From assembly GCA_963816555.1 (NCBI GenBank), contig CAWFLD010000004.1, positions 124,001-188,000 on the forward strand: a stretch of 64,000 nt of DNA. The letters are read 5' to 3'. The notes under the pieces were generated by a model, which was not told the DNA's origin, did not search any database, and worked only from the letters and a program-made list of their open reading frames with translations. This stretch comes from Lutibaculum sp963816555. GTDB taxonomy: Bacteria; Pseudomonadota; Alphaproteobacteria; Rhizobiales; Tepidamorphaceae. This document shows positions 1 to 13,899 of the stretch, one piece after another. The translations under genes and the position numbers were made by a program. Each line of letters begins with the position of its first letter. Position 1 is the stretch's first letter.

Positions 1-786
1 GAGAAGCACCACCACGAGGTGGGCGCGGCGCAGCACGAGCTCGGCATGAAGTTCGACAAGCTGACCTTCAACGCCGACAAGATGCAGATCTACAAGTACG
101 TCGTGCACCAGGTCGCCAACGCCTACGGCAAGACGGCGACCTTCATGCCGAAGCCGATCTTCGGCGACAACGGCTCGGGCATGCACTGCCACCTGTCGAT
201 CTGGAAGGAAGGCAAGCCCGTCTTCGCCGGCTCCAAGTACGCCGACCTGTCGGACGAGTGCCTGTTCTTCATCGGCGGCATCCTGAAGCATGCCCGCGCG
301 ATCAACGCCTTCACGAACCCGACGACGAACTCCTACAAGCGTCTCGTCCCGGGCTACGAGGCGCCGGTCCTGCTCGCCTACTCCGCGCGCAACCGCTCGG
401 CCTCCTGCCGCATCCCGCTCGCCTCGTCGCCGAAGGGCAAGCGCGTCGAGGTCCGCTTCCCGGACCCGGCCGCCAACCCCTATCTCGGCTTCGCGGCGCT
501 CGTCATGGCCGGTCTCGACGGCATCCGGAACAAGATCAATCCGGGCGACCCGATGGACAAGAACCTCTACGACCTGCCGCCGGCGGAGCTGAAGGAGATC
601 CCGACCGTCTCGACCAGCCTGCGCATGGCGCTGGAGTCGCTCGACGCCGACCGCGAGTTCCTCAAGGCCGGCGGCGTGTTCTCCGACGACCAGATCGACG
701 CCTACATCGAGCTCAAGATGGACGAGGTCGAGCGCTTCGAGATGGCGCCGCACCCGGTCGAGTACGACCTCTACTACAGCGTGTGA
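1..786 (+). CDS. glnA: Glutamine synthetase type I, C-terminal part
   Basis: Makes glutamine from glutamate, ammonia and ATP in the cytoplasm. The gene is cut by the left window edge; the visible 261 residues in frame from base 1 are the C-terminal half of a family of about 469 residues. Seen: the ATP/substrate segment GDNGSGMHCH, the active-site segment NRSASCRIP, and NLYDLPP, whose tyrosine is the adenylylation site in GlnA enzymes regulated by GlnE. This indicates the adenylylated GSI-beta class usual in proteobacteria. It ends at TGA and is followed by a strong hairpin terminator. A glnB neighbour, if present, would lie upstream outside the window. Confidence 0.97.
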   Translation, partial: EKHHHEVGAAQHELGMKFDKLTFNADKMQIYKYVVHQVANAYGKTATFMPKPIFGDNGSGMHCHLSIWKEGKPVFAGSKYADLSDECLFFIGGILKHARAINAFTNPTTNSYKRLVPGYEAPVLLAYSARNRSASCRIPLASSPKGKRVEVRFPDPAANPYLGFAALVMAGLDGIRNKINPGDPMDKNLYDLPPAELKEIPTVSTSLRMALESLDADREFLKAGGVFSDDQIDAYIELKMDEVERFEMAPHPVEYDLYYSV

Positions 787-826
787 CGCGCGCGGCGCCT
801 GCCCACGCGGCAGCCGTCTGAAGAGG

Positions 827-859
827 GGCCGCCGGACGCCACGTCCGGCGGCCTTCTTT
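827..859 (+). terminator. Intrinsic terminator of glnA
   Basis: A perfect 12-bp stem (827-838 with 842-853, loop CCA) is followed by TTCTTT. It lies 40 bases after the glnA stop and before parE, so the two genes are probably separate transcription units. Confidence 0.85.
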
Positions 860-1001
860 GCGTTTCGGCACCGTTCGTGCTTTATCGGCAGCGCATGGCG
901 GCGAGCGGAGCGCGGTCCCTCGCGCGGCGATCCTTCGCACGGTCGTCAGGCCCGCCCGTGGATGGCACACTTCCACATATGATTCGCGAACGGAACTGAG
1001 C

Positions 1002-3030
<2,029 letters not shown>

Positions 3031-3154
3031 CCCCCGATTCCCGGCCCGAAGGGGCTCGCCCGGGGGCGCCGACGGCGCGACTTTGCCCGCCGACGGCAGA
3101 ACAAGCGGCGGCCGCCAGCGTTATCCTTACCGTGTCGCGGCTGGTCGTCCGACA

Positions 3155-3182
3155 TTGACATGAAATCTCAGCATCTTATGTT
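3155..3182 (+). promoter_or_regulatory. Likely sigma-70 promoter of the DEAD-box helicase gene
   Basis: A perfect -35 TTGACA (3155-3160), a 16-base spacer and a -10 TATGTT (3177-3182). This AT-richer patch stands out from its GC-rich surroundings. It would give a leader of about 70 bases before the ATG at 3261. Confidence 0.6.
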
Positions 3183-3260
3183 GCGGCGGGCCGGTTCTGG
3201 ATCGTGCCGTCACCTGAACTCTCGCGGTCCAGACGCGGAAATCTCACGAAACGATGGTAC

Positions 3261-4797
<1,537 letters not shown>

Positions 4798-4946
4798 CCT
4801 TTTCCGTCCGGTAAAATTTCCCTGCGGCAGGGGCTGCCGGCCGCCCGGTTTCACGCACCGTTAAGCCTCTGCGGGATAGGGTCCCGGTGTTTCCGGGGAA
4901 ATGTCACGGTTGCGGCACGATCGCTGCATCAGGAGGGGGGGCTCCG

Positions 4947-6005
4947 ATGAGGGGTGATGAGTTCGAACGTTCCATCTCATACGGGGAGCGTGCCCTCACC
5001 TATCTCCGCAAGAACGCCACGCCCGCCTACCCCCAGAACTACGAGCTCTGGTACACCTATACCTCCGGCATCAACCCGAACCTCAACGCCGCCGTCGACC
5101 AGGCGCTCGAGAGCAAGGGCCGGCTGAAGCCGCAGGACATCGAGGACCTCTACGACAGCCATCTGTCGCCGGTCCGCCTGCGCGACCGGCTCGGCGAGGT
5201 CTCGTCCGACGTCACGTCCAAGATCAACGAGGTGCTCGCGCTCCTCGAAAGTTCCGAGAAGAACGTCGGGGGCTACGGCGACACTCTGCGCGCCGCCTCG
5301 AACGGCCTCGGCAACGCCAAGACCCAGGCGCAGGCACGGTCCATCGTCGAGCGAATCATCGCCGCGACGCAGGAGATCGAGGCCAAGAACGCCGAGCTCG
5401 AGCACCAGCTTTCCGAATCGCGGGCGCAGATCGAGGGGCTGCACGACAGCCTCGAGGTCATCCGCTTCGAATCGCGCAGCGACCAGCTGACCGGCCTCGC
5501 CAACCGCAAGGCGTTCGACGAGAGCCTGGAGCAGGCGATCGAGGCCGCGAACGCCGAGCGGCGGAGCCTGTGCCTCACCTTCTGCGACATCGACCACTTC
5601 AAGAAGTTCAACGACACGTTCGGCCACCAGACGGGCGATCAGGTGCTGCGCCTGGTCGGGGCCGCGATCCGCGCCTACGCCGCTCCCCAGGACATCCCCG
5701 CGCGCTACGGCGGCGAGGAATTCGCGATCATCATGGTCGACACGGACCTTCAGAACGCGGTGCGCCGGGCCGAGCAGGTGCGCTATGCGGTCGCCGAGAA
5801 GGAGCTCGTGAAGAAGTCCACGGGCGAGAGCCTCGGCCACGTGACGATGTCGGCGGGCGTGACGAGCTATGCGCGCGGAGAGCCGCTGGAGTCCTTCGTC
5901 GAACGGGCCGACCAGCTGCTCTACGAGGCGAAGAACGCCGGCCGCAACCGCGTGATCTCGCGGGAAGGCGATCTCCGCGGCGATCCCACGGTGCAGGTCG
6001 CCTGA
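4947..6005 (+). CDS. Diguanylate cyclase, GGEEF type, soluble
   Basis: Makes the second messenger c-di-GMP from two GTP. The protein has 352 residues: an N-terminal helical region of about 180 residues containing NYELWYTYTSG, a likely coiled-coil linker (about 140-175), and a C-terminal GGDEF domain with DIDHFKKFND and the active loop GGEEF at residues 255-259. The position where an RxxD inhibitory site would sit reads APQD, so product inhibition through the I-site is probably lost. No membrane segment is seen. The ATG at 4947 is preceded by AGGAGG, which decides the start over an upstream ATG at 4887. It is followed by a strong bidirectional terminator. Confidence 0.92.
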   Translation: MRGDEFERSISYGERALTYLRKNATPAYPQNYELWYTYTSGINPNLNAAVDQALESKGRLKPQDIEDLYDSHLSPVRLRDRLGEVSSDVTSKINEVLALLESSEKNVGGYGDTLRAASNGLGNAKTQAQARSIVERIIAATQEIEAKNAELEHQLSESRAQIEGLHDSLEVIRFESRSDQLTGLANRKAFDESLEQAIEAANAERRSLCLTFCDIDHFKKFNDTFGHQTGDQVLRLVGAAIRAYAAPQDIPARYGGEEFAIIMVDTDLQNAVRRAEQVRYAVAEKELVKKSTGESLGHVTMSAGVTSYARGEPLESFVERADQLLYEAKNAGRNRVISREGDLRGDPTVQVA

Positions 6006-6028
6006 TCCATTCCGGCAAGACATGGACG

Positions 6029-6070
6029 GAAACGACAAGGCCGGCCCCGTGGGGCCGGCCTTGTCGTTTC
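6029..6070. terminator. Bidirectional terminator between the cyclase gene and sufA
   Basis: A perfect 20-bp inverted repeat (6029-6048 with 6051-6070) around GT, with AAAC on the left and GTTTC on the right flank, so it can terminate both converging units. Confidence 0.85.
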
Positions 6071-6093
6071 GCGCGGGGGTTCTCGCAGCCCGG

Positions 6094-6468
6094 TCAGGCG
6101 TCGAGCGAGGCGGGCGTCAGGGACACCGATTCGCCGCAGCCGCAGGCCGAGGTCTGGTTCGGGTTGTTGAACACGAACTGCGAGGACAGCTTCTCGGTCC
6201 GGTAGTCCATCTCGGTGCCGAGCAGGAACAGCACGGCCTTCGGATCGATCAGGATCGTCACGCCGCGGTCCTCGACGACCTCGTCGTGCGGATTGCGCGC
6301 CTCGGCATATTCCATCGTGTAGGACATGCCCGCGCAGCCGCCGTTCTTCACCCCGACCCGCAGGCCGACGATCTCGCGGTCTGAACCAGCCATGATCTCC
6401 TTGATGCGATCCGCGGCCGCATCCGTGAGGGTCATGACCTTCGGCTTCGGGCGTGCTGCAACGTTCAT
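6094..6468 (-). CDS. sufA: A-type iron-sulfur carrier protein
   Basis: Carries assembled Fe-S clusters from the SufBCD scaffold to target proteins. It has 124 residues, the usual length, with the three family cysteines: C45 in GGCAGMSY and C109/C111 in ACGCGES. It is the last gene of the suf operon, 69 bases after sufT. It could equally be named erpA or iscA by sequence alone; the operon context favours sufA. Confidence 0.93.
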   Translation of the reverse strand: MNVAARPKPKVMTLTDAAADRIKEIMAGSDREIVGLRVGVKNGGCAGMSYTMEYAEARNPHDEVVEDRGVTILIDPKAVLFLLGTEMDYRTEKLSSQFVFNNPNQTSACGCGESVSLTPASLDA

Positions 6469-6537
6469 GGCGTCCTGCTCTCGGGCTCGTTCACTTCGGC
6501 GGCCGGCGCGCGCGGCGCCGACACTCCCTACATGGTG

Positions 6538-6903
6538 TCAGAAAAAGTCGAGCGCCACCCTGGCCTCTTCCGACATGCGGCTCGGATCCCACGGCGGGTC
6601 GAACACCATGTTGACGCGGACCTGGCCGACGCCGTCGACCGAGGACACCGCGTCCTCGACCCAGCCCGGCATCTCGCCGGCCACGGGGCAGCCGGGCGCC
6701 GTCAGGGTCATGTCCACCGTCACGTTGCGGTCGTCGTCCACGTCGATGCGGTAGATCAGGCCGAGCTCGTAGATGTCGGCGGGGATCTCCGGATCGTAGA
6801 CGGACTTCAGCGCGCCGATGATGTCGTCGGTCAGCCGCGCCAGCTCCTCCGGCGGGATCGCCGAGGCCTCCGCGGCGCCGCTCTCTGCGGTCGCTTCGCT
6901 CAT
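6538..6903 (-). CDS. sufT: SUF system assembly protein, DUF59 (MIP18) domain
   Basis: A small cytoplasmic protein of 121 residues of the DUF59/MIP18 family, whose members assist Fe-S cluster maturation. Seen: the conserved DPEIPADIYELGLIY and TLTAPGCPVAGEMP, with the single cysteine conserved in the family. The N-terminal 20 residues are an Ala/Glu-rich extension. Its ATG overlaps the sufS stop (ATGA), so translation is probably coupled. Exact biochemical role is not settled for the family. Confidence 0.9.
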   Translation of the reverse strand: MSEATAESGAAEASAIPPEELARLTDDIIGALKSVYDPEIPADIYELGLIYRIDVDDDRNVTVDMTLTAPGCPVAGEMPGWVEDAVSSVDGVGQVRVNMVFDPPWDPSRMSEEARVALDFF

Positions 6904-8144
6904 GCGAACATCTCCTGCGCCTTCTCGATCGCCTCCACGAGGCGGTCGACCTCTTCCATCGTATTGTACATGCCGAACGACGCACGGCACGTCGACGTGA
7001 CGCCGAACCGCGCGAGCAGCGGCTGCACGCAATGGGTGCCGGCCCGGACGGCCACGCCGTAGCGGTCTATCACGGTCGAGACGTCGTGAGCGTGCGCTCC
7101 CGCAACCTCGAACGAGACGATGGCGCCACGCTCGGCCGCATCGCCGAACACCCGCACGCTGTTGCTCTGGCGCAGCCGCTCGAGCGCGTAGCGCGTCAGC
7201 GCGTCCTCGTGCGCCCGGATCCGCTCGCGGCCGATCCCGTCCATGTAGTCGAGCGCCGCGGCGAGGCCGGAGGCCTCGACGATCGGCGGCGTGCCGGCCT
7301 CGAAGCGGTGCGGCGGCTTCTGGTAGGTGACGCCGTCCTCGGTGACCTCGTCGATCATCTCGCCGCCGCCGTTGAAGGGCGGCAGCGCCTCGAGCGCCTC
7401 GGCCGTGCCGTAGAGCACGCCGATGCCGGTCGGCCCGTAGACCTTGTGGCCGGTGAACACGTAGTAGTCGGCGCCGATGGCCTGCACGTCGACCGGCAGG
7501 TGCACCGCGCCCTGGCTGCCGTCCACGAGGACGCGGATGCCGCGCTCGTGGGCGAGCCTCACGACCTCCGCGACCGGCACGATGGAGCCCAGCATGTTCG
7601 ACATGTGGGTGATGGCCACCATCCTGGTCTTCGGCCCGAGCAGCTTCTCGAACTCCTCGAGGAGGAAGTTGCCGTCCTCGTCGACCGGCGCCCACCTGAT
7701 GACCGCGCCCTTGCGCTCGCGCAGGAAGTGCCACGGCACGATGTTGGAGTGGTGCTCCATGATCGACAGGACGATCTCGTCGCCCTCGCCGATCGAGGCG
7801 CCGATACCGTTCGCGACGAGGTTGATCGCCTCCGTCGCGTTGCGGGTGAAGACGATCTGGTCGCTCGAGGGGGCGTTCAGGAACGTCCGCACGCGCTCGC
7901 GCGCCCGCTCGAAGTTCTCGGTCGCCGTGTTCGACAGGTAGTGCAGGCCGCGATGGACGTTGGCGTACTCGTTCTCCATCGCATAGGTCATCGCCTCGAT
8001 CACGGCGCGCGGCTTCTGGGCCGACGCGGCGTTGTCGAGGTAGACCAGCGGGCGCCCGTAGACCTGGCGCCCGAGGATCGGAAAGTCGCGGCGGATCGAC
8101 GCGACGTCGTACGCCCCGCCCCCGGCCTGCACGGGCGCGTTCAT
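6900..8144 (-). CDS. sufS: Cysteine desulfurase, SufS type (group II)
   Basis: PLP enzyme that takes sulfur from cysteine for Fe-S assembly. It has 414 residues. Seen: LYLDNAA-type start (LVYLDNAASAQKP), HRGLHYLS, the PLP lysine in FTGHKVYGPTG, and the catalytic cysteine in RAGTHCVQPLL. The short loop around this cysteine marks group II. It lies between sufD (ATGA overlap) and sufT (ATGA overlap). No sufE or sufU gene is seen in this operon, so its sulfur acceptor partner is encoded elsewhere or sulfur goes directly to SufB. Confidence 0.96.
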   Translation of the reverse strand: MNAPVQAGGGAYDVASIRRDFPILGRQVYGRPLVYLDNAASAQKPRAVIEAMTYAMENEYANVHRGLHYLSNTATENFERARERVRTFLNAPSSDQIVFTRNATEAINLVANGIGASIGEGDEIVLSIMEHHSNIVPWHFLRERKGAVIRWAPVDEDGNFLLEEFEKLLGPKTRMVAITHMSNMLGSIVPVAEVVRLAHERGIRVLVDGSQGAVHLPVDVQAIGADYYVFTGHKVYGPTGIGVLYGTAEALEALPPFNGGGEMIDEVTEDGVTYQKPPHRFEAGTPPIVEASGLAAALDYMDGIGRERIRAHEDALTRYALERLRQSNSVRVFGDAAERGAIVSFEVAGAHAHDVSTVIDRYGVAVRAGTHCVQPLLARFGVTSTCRASFGMYNTMEEVDRLVEAIEKAQEMFA

Positions 8145-9470
8145 ATGTGACCCTCGTCCCGGCGCACCGAGACCCACTCGTGCGCGTAGTTCGACAGCAC
8201 CTCGCGCAGCGCCTCGTTGGTCACGAGGTCGAGCGCCTCGCCGATGAAGGCCTCGATCAGCAGCGCCTTCGCCTCGGTCTCGGGAATGCCGCGCGAGCGG
8301 AGGTAGAACAGGAGCTCGTCGTCGATCTGGCCGGACGTGGCGCCGTGGCCGCACTGCACGTCGTCGGCGAAGATCTCCAGCTCCGGCTTGTTGTCCATCT
8401 CCGCCTCGTCCGACAGCATGAGCGACTGCGTCATCATCTTGCCGTCGGTCTTCTGGGCGTCGCTGGCGGACCAGGATCTTGCCCTGGAAGACGCCGCGGG
8501 CACGGTCGTCGAGCACCGCCTTGAACAGCTCGCGGCTCGTGCAGTCGGGCACCGCATGGTCGACGAACATGGTGACGTCGCCGTGCTGCCTGCCGGCGAG
8601 GAGCTGGACGCCGGCGACGTTGGCGTTCGTCTCGGGGCCGTTCAGCCGCAGCACGATCTGGTTGCGGGCGATCGCCGCGCCGGTGGCGAAGGGCATGCAG
8701 AGCACCTCGGCGCCGGCCGCCACGTCGCCGACCAGCGTCGACAGGTGGGTCGCGCCGTTGCCGTCGCCCTGCACCTTGAGCCAGTCGAGCTTGCCGCGGT
8801 CGGCGACCGCGAAGCGGGTGGCCGTGTTGACGAGGTAGGAGGAGCCCTCGGGCCCCTCGAAGGTCTCGACCACGCTCGCCTCGGCACCCGCCTCGACGAC
8901 GACCAGGTTGCGCACGTAGCTCGCCGAGGGATCGAGGTGCGAGACGATGTGCGACAGCATGATCGGCTTGTCGAGCTTCGTGCCCTCGGTGACGCGGATC
9001 ACGACGCCGCCCCGCATGAAGGCGGTGTTGAGGTCGAAGACCGCCGTGCCGGCCACGTCCGACCAGGTCTCCAGGAGCACCGGCGCCATCTCGTCGTTGT
9101 CGAGCGCGGCCGCCAGCGGCGTCACCTCGACGCCCGCGACGTGCGCCAGCTCGCTCGCGATCTCCGGCTCGCCGCCGTCGCGCGTCACCACCCGGTAGGC
9201 GTCGAGGCCGGCCAGCGTCTCGATCTCCAGCGCGCCCGAGGCGGGCTCGGCCGCAGGTGCCGGCAGCTCGCGCAGCATGCTGCGCAGGTCGGTGTACTTC
9301 CAGTCCTCGATGCGGCGATGGGGCAGCCCTTCCGCGGCGAAGCGCTCGATGGCGCTGCGGCGGACCGCCCGAACGGCGTCGCCACCCGGCAGCCGGTCGG
9401 CGGCCGTGGCGAACTGCTCCTCGGCAGCGCGCTCCGCGGCGGTCGCGACCCTCTTCAGTTCAACGTTCAT
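8141..9470 (-). CDS. sufD: Fe-S assembly scaffold protein SufD (frameshift near 8463)
   Basis: Forms the SufB-SufC2-SufD scaffold that builds Fe-S clusters. The start MNVELKRVA at 9470 lies 20 bases after sufC. Seen: HRRIEDWKYTDLR near the N terminus, typical of SufD, and a beta-helix core. At about 8459-8468 one extra base breaks the frame after GKILVRQ; repaired, it continues DAQKTDGKMMTQSLMLSD, then CGHGATSGQID and ends in RRDEGHI, giving 442 residues. The tail after the break is strongly conserved, so this is probably a sequence error, not a dead gene. The stop overlaps the sufS start. Confidence 0.93.
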
Positions 9471-9490
9471 CCTGGCTGCTCCCTCGGTCC

Positions 9491-10246
9491 TCAGGCGGCC
9501 TCGGTGTAGGCGGCGTAACCGGACGCCTCGAGCTCCTTGGCGAGCTCCGGGCCGCCGGTGCGGACGATGCGGCCGCGCGACATGACGTGCACGATGTCCG
9601 GCACGATGTAGTCGAGCAGGCGCTGGTAATGGGTGATGACGACCATGCCGCGCTCGGGCGAGCGCAGCGAGTTGACGCCGTCCGCCACGACCTTCAGCGC
9701 GTCGATGTCGAGGCCGGAATCCGTCTCGTCGAGGATGCACAGCTTCGGCTCGAGGACCGACATCTGCAGGATCTCGGCGCGCTTCTTCTCGCCGCCGGAG
9801 AAGCCGGTGTTCACCGGCCGCTTGAGCATCTCCTGGCTGATGCCGAGCTTCTCGGCCTTCTCGCGGACGACGCGCATGAACTCCGGCGTCGACAGCTCCT
9901 CCTCGCCGCGCGCCTTGCGCTGCGCGTTGAGCGCGGTGCGCAGGAAGGTCATGGTCGCGACGCCGGGGATCTCGACGGGATACTGGAAGGCGAGGAACAC
10001 GCCGGCGGCGGCGCGCTCGTCGGGCTCCATCTCGAGAAGGTCCTCGCCGCTCAGCGACACCTCGCCGCCGGTCACGTCGTAGTCCTCCTTGCCGGCGAGG
10101 ATGTAGGACAGCGTCGACTTGCCCGAGCCGTTCGGGCCCATGATGGCGTGGACCTCGCCCGGGTTCACCTCGAGCGAGAGGCCCCGAAGGATCTCCTGTT
10201 CCTCGACCCGCGCCTGCAGGTCGTTGATCTTGAGCAATGCGGTCAT
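9491..10246 (-). CDS. sufC: Fe-S assembly ATPase SufC
   Basis: ABC-type ATPase that drives the SufBCD scaffold; it is soluble and not a transporter. 251 residues from the ATG at 10246 (MTALLKIND). Seen: Walker A GPNGSGKST (37-45), Q-loop FLAFQYPVEIPG, signature GFSGGEKKRAEILQM and the SufC-specific Walker B LDETDSGLDID. An upstream in-frame codon at 10270 would add eight residues, but the ATG at 10246 gives the conserved N terminus. Confidence 0.96.
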   Translation of the reverse strand: MTALLKINDLQARVEEQEILRGLSLEVNPGEVHAIMGPNGSGKSTLSYILAGKEDYDVTGGEVSLSGEDLLEMEPDERAAAGVFLAFQYPVEIPGVATMTFLRTALNAQRKARGEEELSTPEFMRVVREKAEKLGISQEMLKRPVNTGFSGGEKKRAEILQMSVLEPKLCILDETDSGLDIDALKVVADGVNSLRSPERGMVVITHYQRLLDYIVPDIVHVMSRGRIVRTGGPELAKELEASGYAAYTEAA

Positions 10247-10331
10247 CGTCTCTCTTCCGGCAATCTTCAAAATGGGAAATGCCGCGCGGCGGCCCGGCGG
10301 GCGCCGCGCGATCCGTTGCGTCGCGCGCCGA

Positions 10332-11801
<1,470 letters not shown>

Positions 11802-11844
11802 CAATCGCTCCTTCGCTCACGGTTTCAAGGACCGTGGGTTTTGC

Positions 11845-12980
11845 TCATGCCGCTTGCGGTTGCCGCCCGCGCCTGGCCAGTTTCGGCCCGACACGTCGCC
11901 ACACGCTCACGAAACCTTCTACATCCTCCCTCGTGGTCGACCAACCGAGGCTGAGCCTCAGCGCGCCGGCCGCCAGTGCGGGATCGACACTCATCGCCGC
12001 CAGGACGTGCGACGGACCGACCTTGCCGGACGAGCAGGCGGACCCGGAGGAAACCGCCACGCCGGCGAGGTCGAGGGCGATCAGCGCCGTCTCGGCCACC
12101 ACTCCCGGAGCCGCGAAGCAGCTCGTGTTGGGCAGCCGGGGCGCGTCGACGCCGAGAATCCCGACACCCGGAGAGATAGTGTTTATTTCCGCCTCTAGCC
12201 AGTCGCGCAGGGCAGAGATTTCCGACGCGGCGCCCGCCATTTCGGCGACGGCGCAGCGGGCGGCCGCGCCGAAGCCGGCAAGGGCGGGAACGTTCTCGGT
12301 GCCGGCGCGAAGGCCGGCGCTCCTGGCCGCCGCCCTTCAGCAGCGGCACGAGGGCGAGGCCCGCGAGGTTGACCAGCGCGCCGGCGCCGAGCGGGCCGCC
12401 CATCTTGTGCGACGACAGGGTCACGAGGTCGACGCCGATCTCGGCGCGGCGCGAACGGCAGGCGGCCGGCCATCTGCACCGCGTCGCTGTGCACCGGCAC
12501 GCCGGCCTCGCTGGCGAGCCGCGCGATCTCGCCGAGCGGCTGCAGCACGCCCGTCTCGTTGTTCGCCGCCATCACGGAGACGAGGCCCGGCTTCGGATCC
12601 GCCTGCGAGGCGCCGGGCCAGCCAGGCGAGATCGACGAGGCCGTTGCCGTCGACGGGAATCGTCTCGATCCCGCCGCGGCCGGACGAGGACGGAGGGGTG
12701 CTCGACGGCGGAGACGAGAATCGGCCGCTCGCCGCGCCTGCGCCAGGGCGAGCGCGTTGGCCTCGGTGCCGCCGCTCGTGAACACGACGTCGGCCGGATC
12801 GGCGCCGACCAGCGCGGCGACCGCGGCGCGCGCATCCTCCAGATGCCGGCGCGCCTTGCGGCCGGCGCCGTGCACGGAGGAGGGATTGCCGCCGTCGTCG
12901 AGCGCCGCGAGCATCGCCGCGCGCGCCTCCGGGCGAAGCGGGCTCGTCGCGTTGCAGTCGAGATAGACGGTTCCGGCCAC
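11845..12980 (-). CDS. Cysteine desulfurase, IscS/NifS type (five one-base breaks)
   Basis: PLP-dependent cysteine desulfurase, first gene of the suf operon. The GTG at 12980 starts VAGTVYLDCNATSPLRPEAR. Pieces in shifting frames line up in the correct family order: TSGGTEANALAL, ERPILVSAVEHPSVLV, IETIPVDGNGLVDLAW, GLVSVMAANNETGVLQP, the PLP lysine in TLSSHKMGGPLGAGAL, RAGTENVPALAGFG, and the catalytic cysteine in SSGSACSSGKVGPSHVL. Breaks lie at about 12735, 12678, 12615, 12453 and 12333, and each is one extra base; repaired length is 376 residues. All catalytic residues survive. It differs from SufS in having the long cysteine loop of group I. Either this stretch is badly read or the gene is decaying; see findings. 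Confidence 0.8.
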
Positions 12981-13085
12981 TCCGCCCTCCGCTCGGCCTC
13001 GGCATTTGTGAGCTTGCACCGCCACGCCCATATATGGTGAGAGTGGCGGCCGCGCCACGCCTTTTCGCGGCGGCACGACCCGTAG

Positions 13086-13102
13086 TTTCGAATGTTTCTA
13101 AT
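13086..13102 (-). promoter_or_regulatory. Candidate Irr (ICE) iron box upstream of the suf operon
   Basis: On the - strand this reads ATTAGAAACATTCGAAA. It matches 12 of the 14 fixed positions of the iron control element TTTAGAA-N3-TTCTAAA bound by Irr in Rhizobiales. It lies about 105-120 bases upstream of the first suf operon gene. Between the divergent starts (12981-13214) I see no other clear element. Confidence 0.6.
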
Positions 13103-13214
13103 CTTCTAGGGAGCCCCAGGCCCGGTGTCAAGGAACGCCGGCGGCCCGGATCCCCCAGCCCCGCCCGCGGACGCCCTGCCCGCCGGCCAGACAGCACGGA
13201 GCAAGTTCGGCCTC

Positions 13215-13877
13215 ATGCCCGAAGTGATCTTCACCGGCCCAGCCGGTCGCATCGAGGGGCGCTACCAGCCGCCGAAGAAGCGTAATGCGCGCATCGCGGT
13301 CATCCTGCACCCGCATCCGCAGTTCGGCGGCACGATGAACAACCAGATCGTCTACCGCCTGTTCTACCTGTTCGCGGAGCGCGGCTTCGCGGTGCTGCGC
13401 TTCAATTTCCGCGGCGTCGGGCGCAGCCAGGGCGAGTTCGACCACGGCCAGGGCGAATTGTCGGACGCCGCCGCCGCGCTCGACTGGGTCCAGAGCTTCA
13501 ACCCGGATTCGCGCGCCTGCTGGATCGCCGGCTTCTCGTTCGGCTCGTGGATCGGCATGCAGCTGCTGATGCGCCGCCCGGAGGTCGAGGGCTTCATCTC
13601 GATCGCGCCGCAGCCGAACCTCTACGACTTCTCGTTCCTGGCGCCCTGCCCGTCCTCCGGCCTGATCGTCAACGGCTCGGCCGACCGCGTCGCCCCTCCC
13701 GGCGACGTGACGACGCTCGTCGACAAGCTGAAGACCCAGAAGGGCATCGTGGTCGAGCAGAAGGTGCTCGAGGGGGCGAACCACTTCTTCGACAAGCAGG
13801 TCGACCCGCTGATGGAGACCGTCGGCGGCTATGTCGACCGGCGCCTGGCGGACGCCGACGCCCGGGCCGAGGCCTGA
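13215..13877 (+). CDS. Alpha/beta hydrolase, small serine hydrolase family
   Basis: A 220-residue cytoplasmic alpha/beta hydrolase of unknown substrate. Seen: HPHPQFGGTMNN after strand 3, FNFRGVGRSQGEFD, the nucleophile elbow GFSFGSW (GxSxG), and a late NHFF histidine in GANHFFDKQ. The ATG at 13215 gives MPEVIFTGPAGRIEGRY; a longer upstream reading has Pro-rich sequence and is unlikely. It is divergent from the suf operon and convergent with anmK. Neighbourhood beside the suf operon is common in Rhizobiales but does not reveal its substrate. Confidence 0.85.
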   Translation: MPEVIFTGPAGRIEGRYQPPKKRNARIAVILHPHPQFGGTMNNQIVYRLFYLFAERGFAVLRFNFRGVGRSQGEFDHGQGELSDAAAALDWVQSFNPDSRACWIAGFSFGSWIGMQLLMRRPEVEGFISIAPQPNLYDFSFLAPCPSSGLIVNGSADRVAPPGDVTTLVDKLKTQKGIVVEQKVLEGANHFFDKQVDPLMETVGGYVDRRLADADARAEA

Positions 13878-13899
13878 GGCTTGCGGCAGCGCGCGGCGC

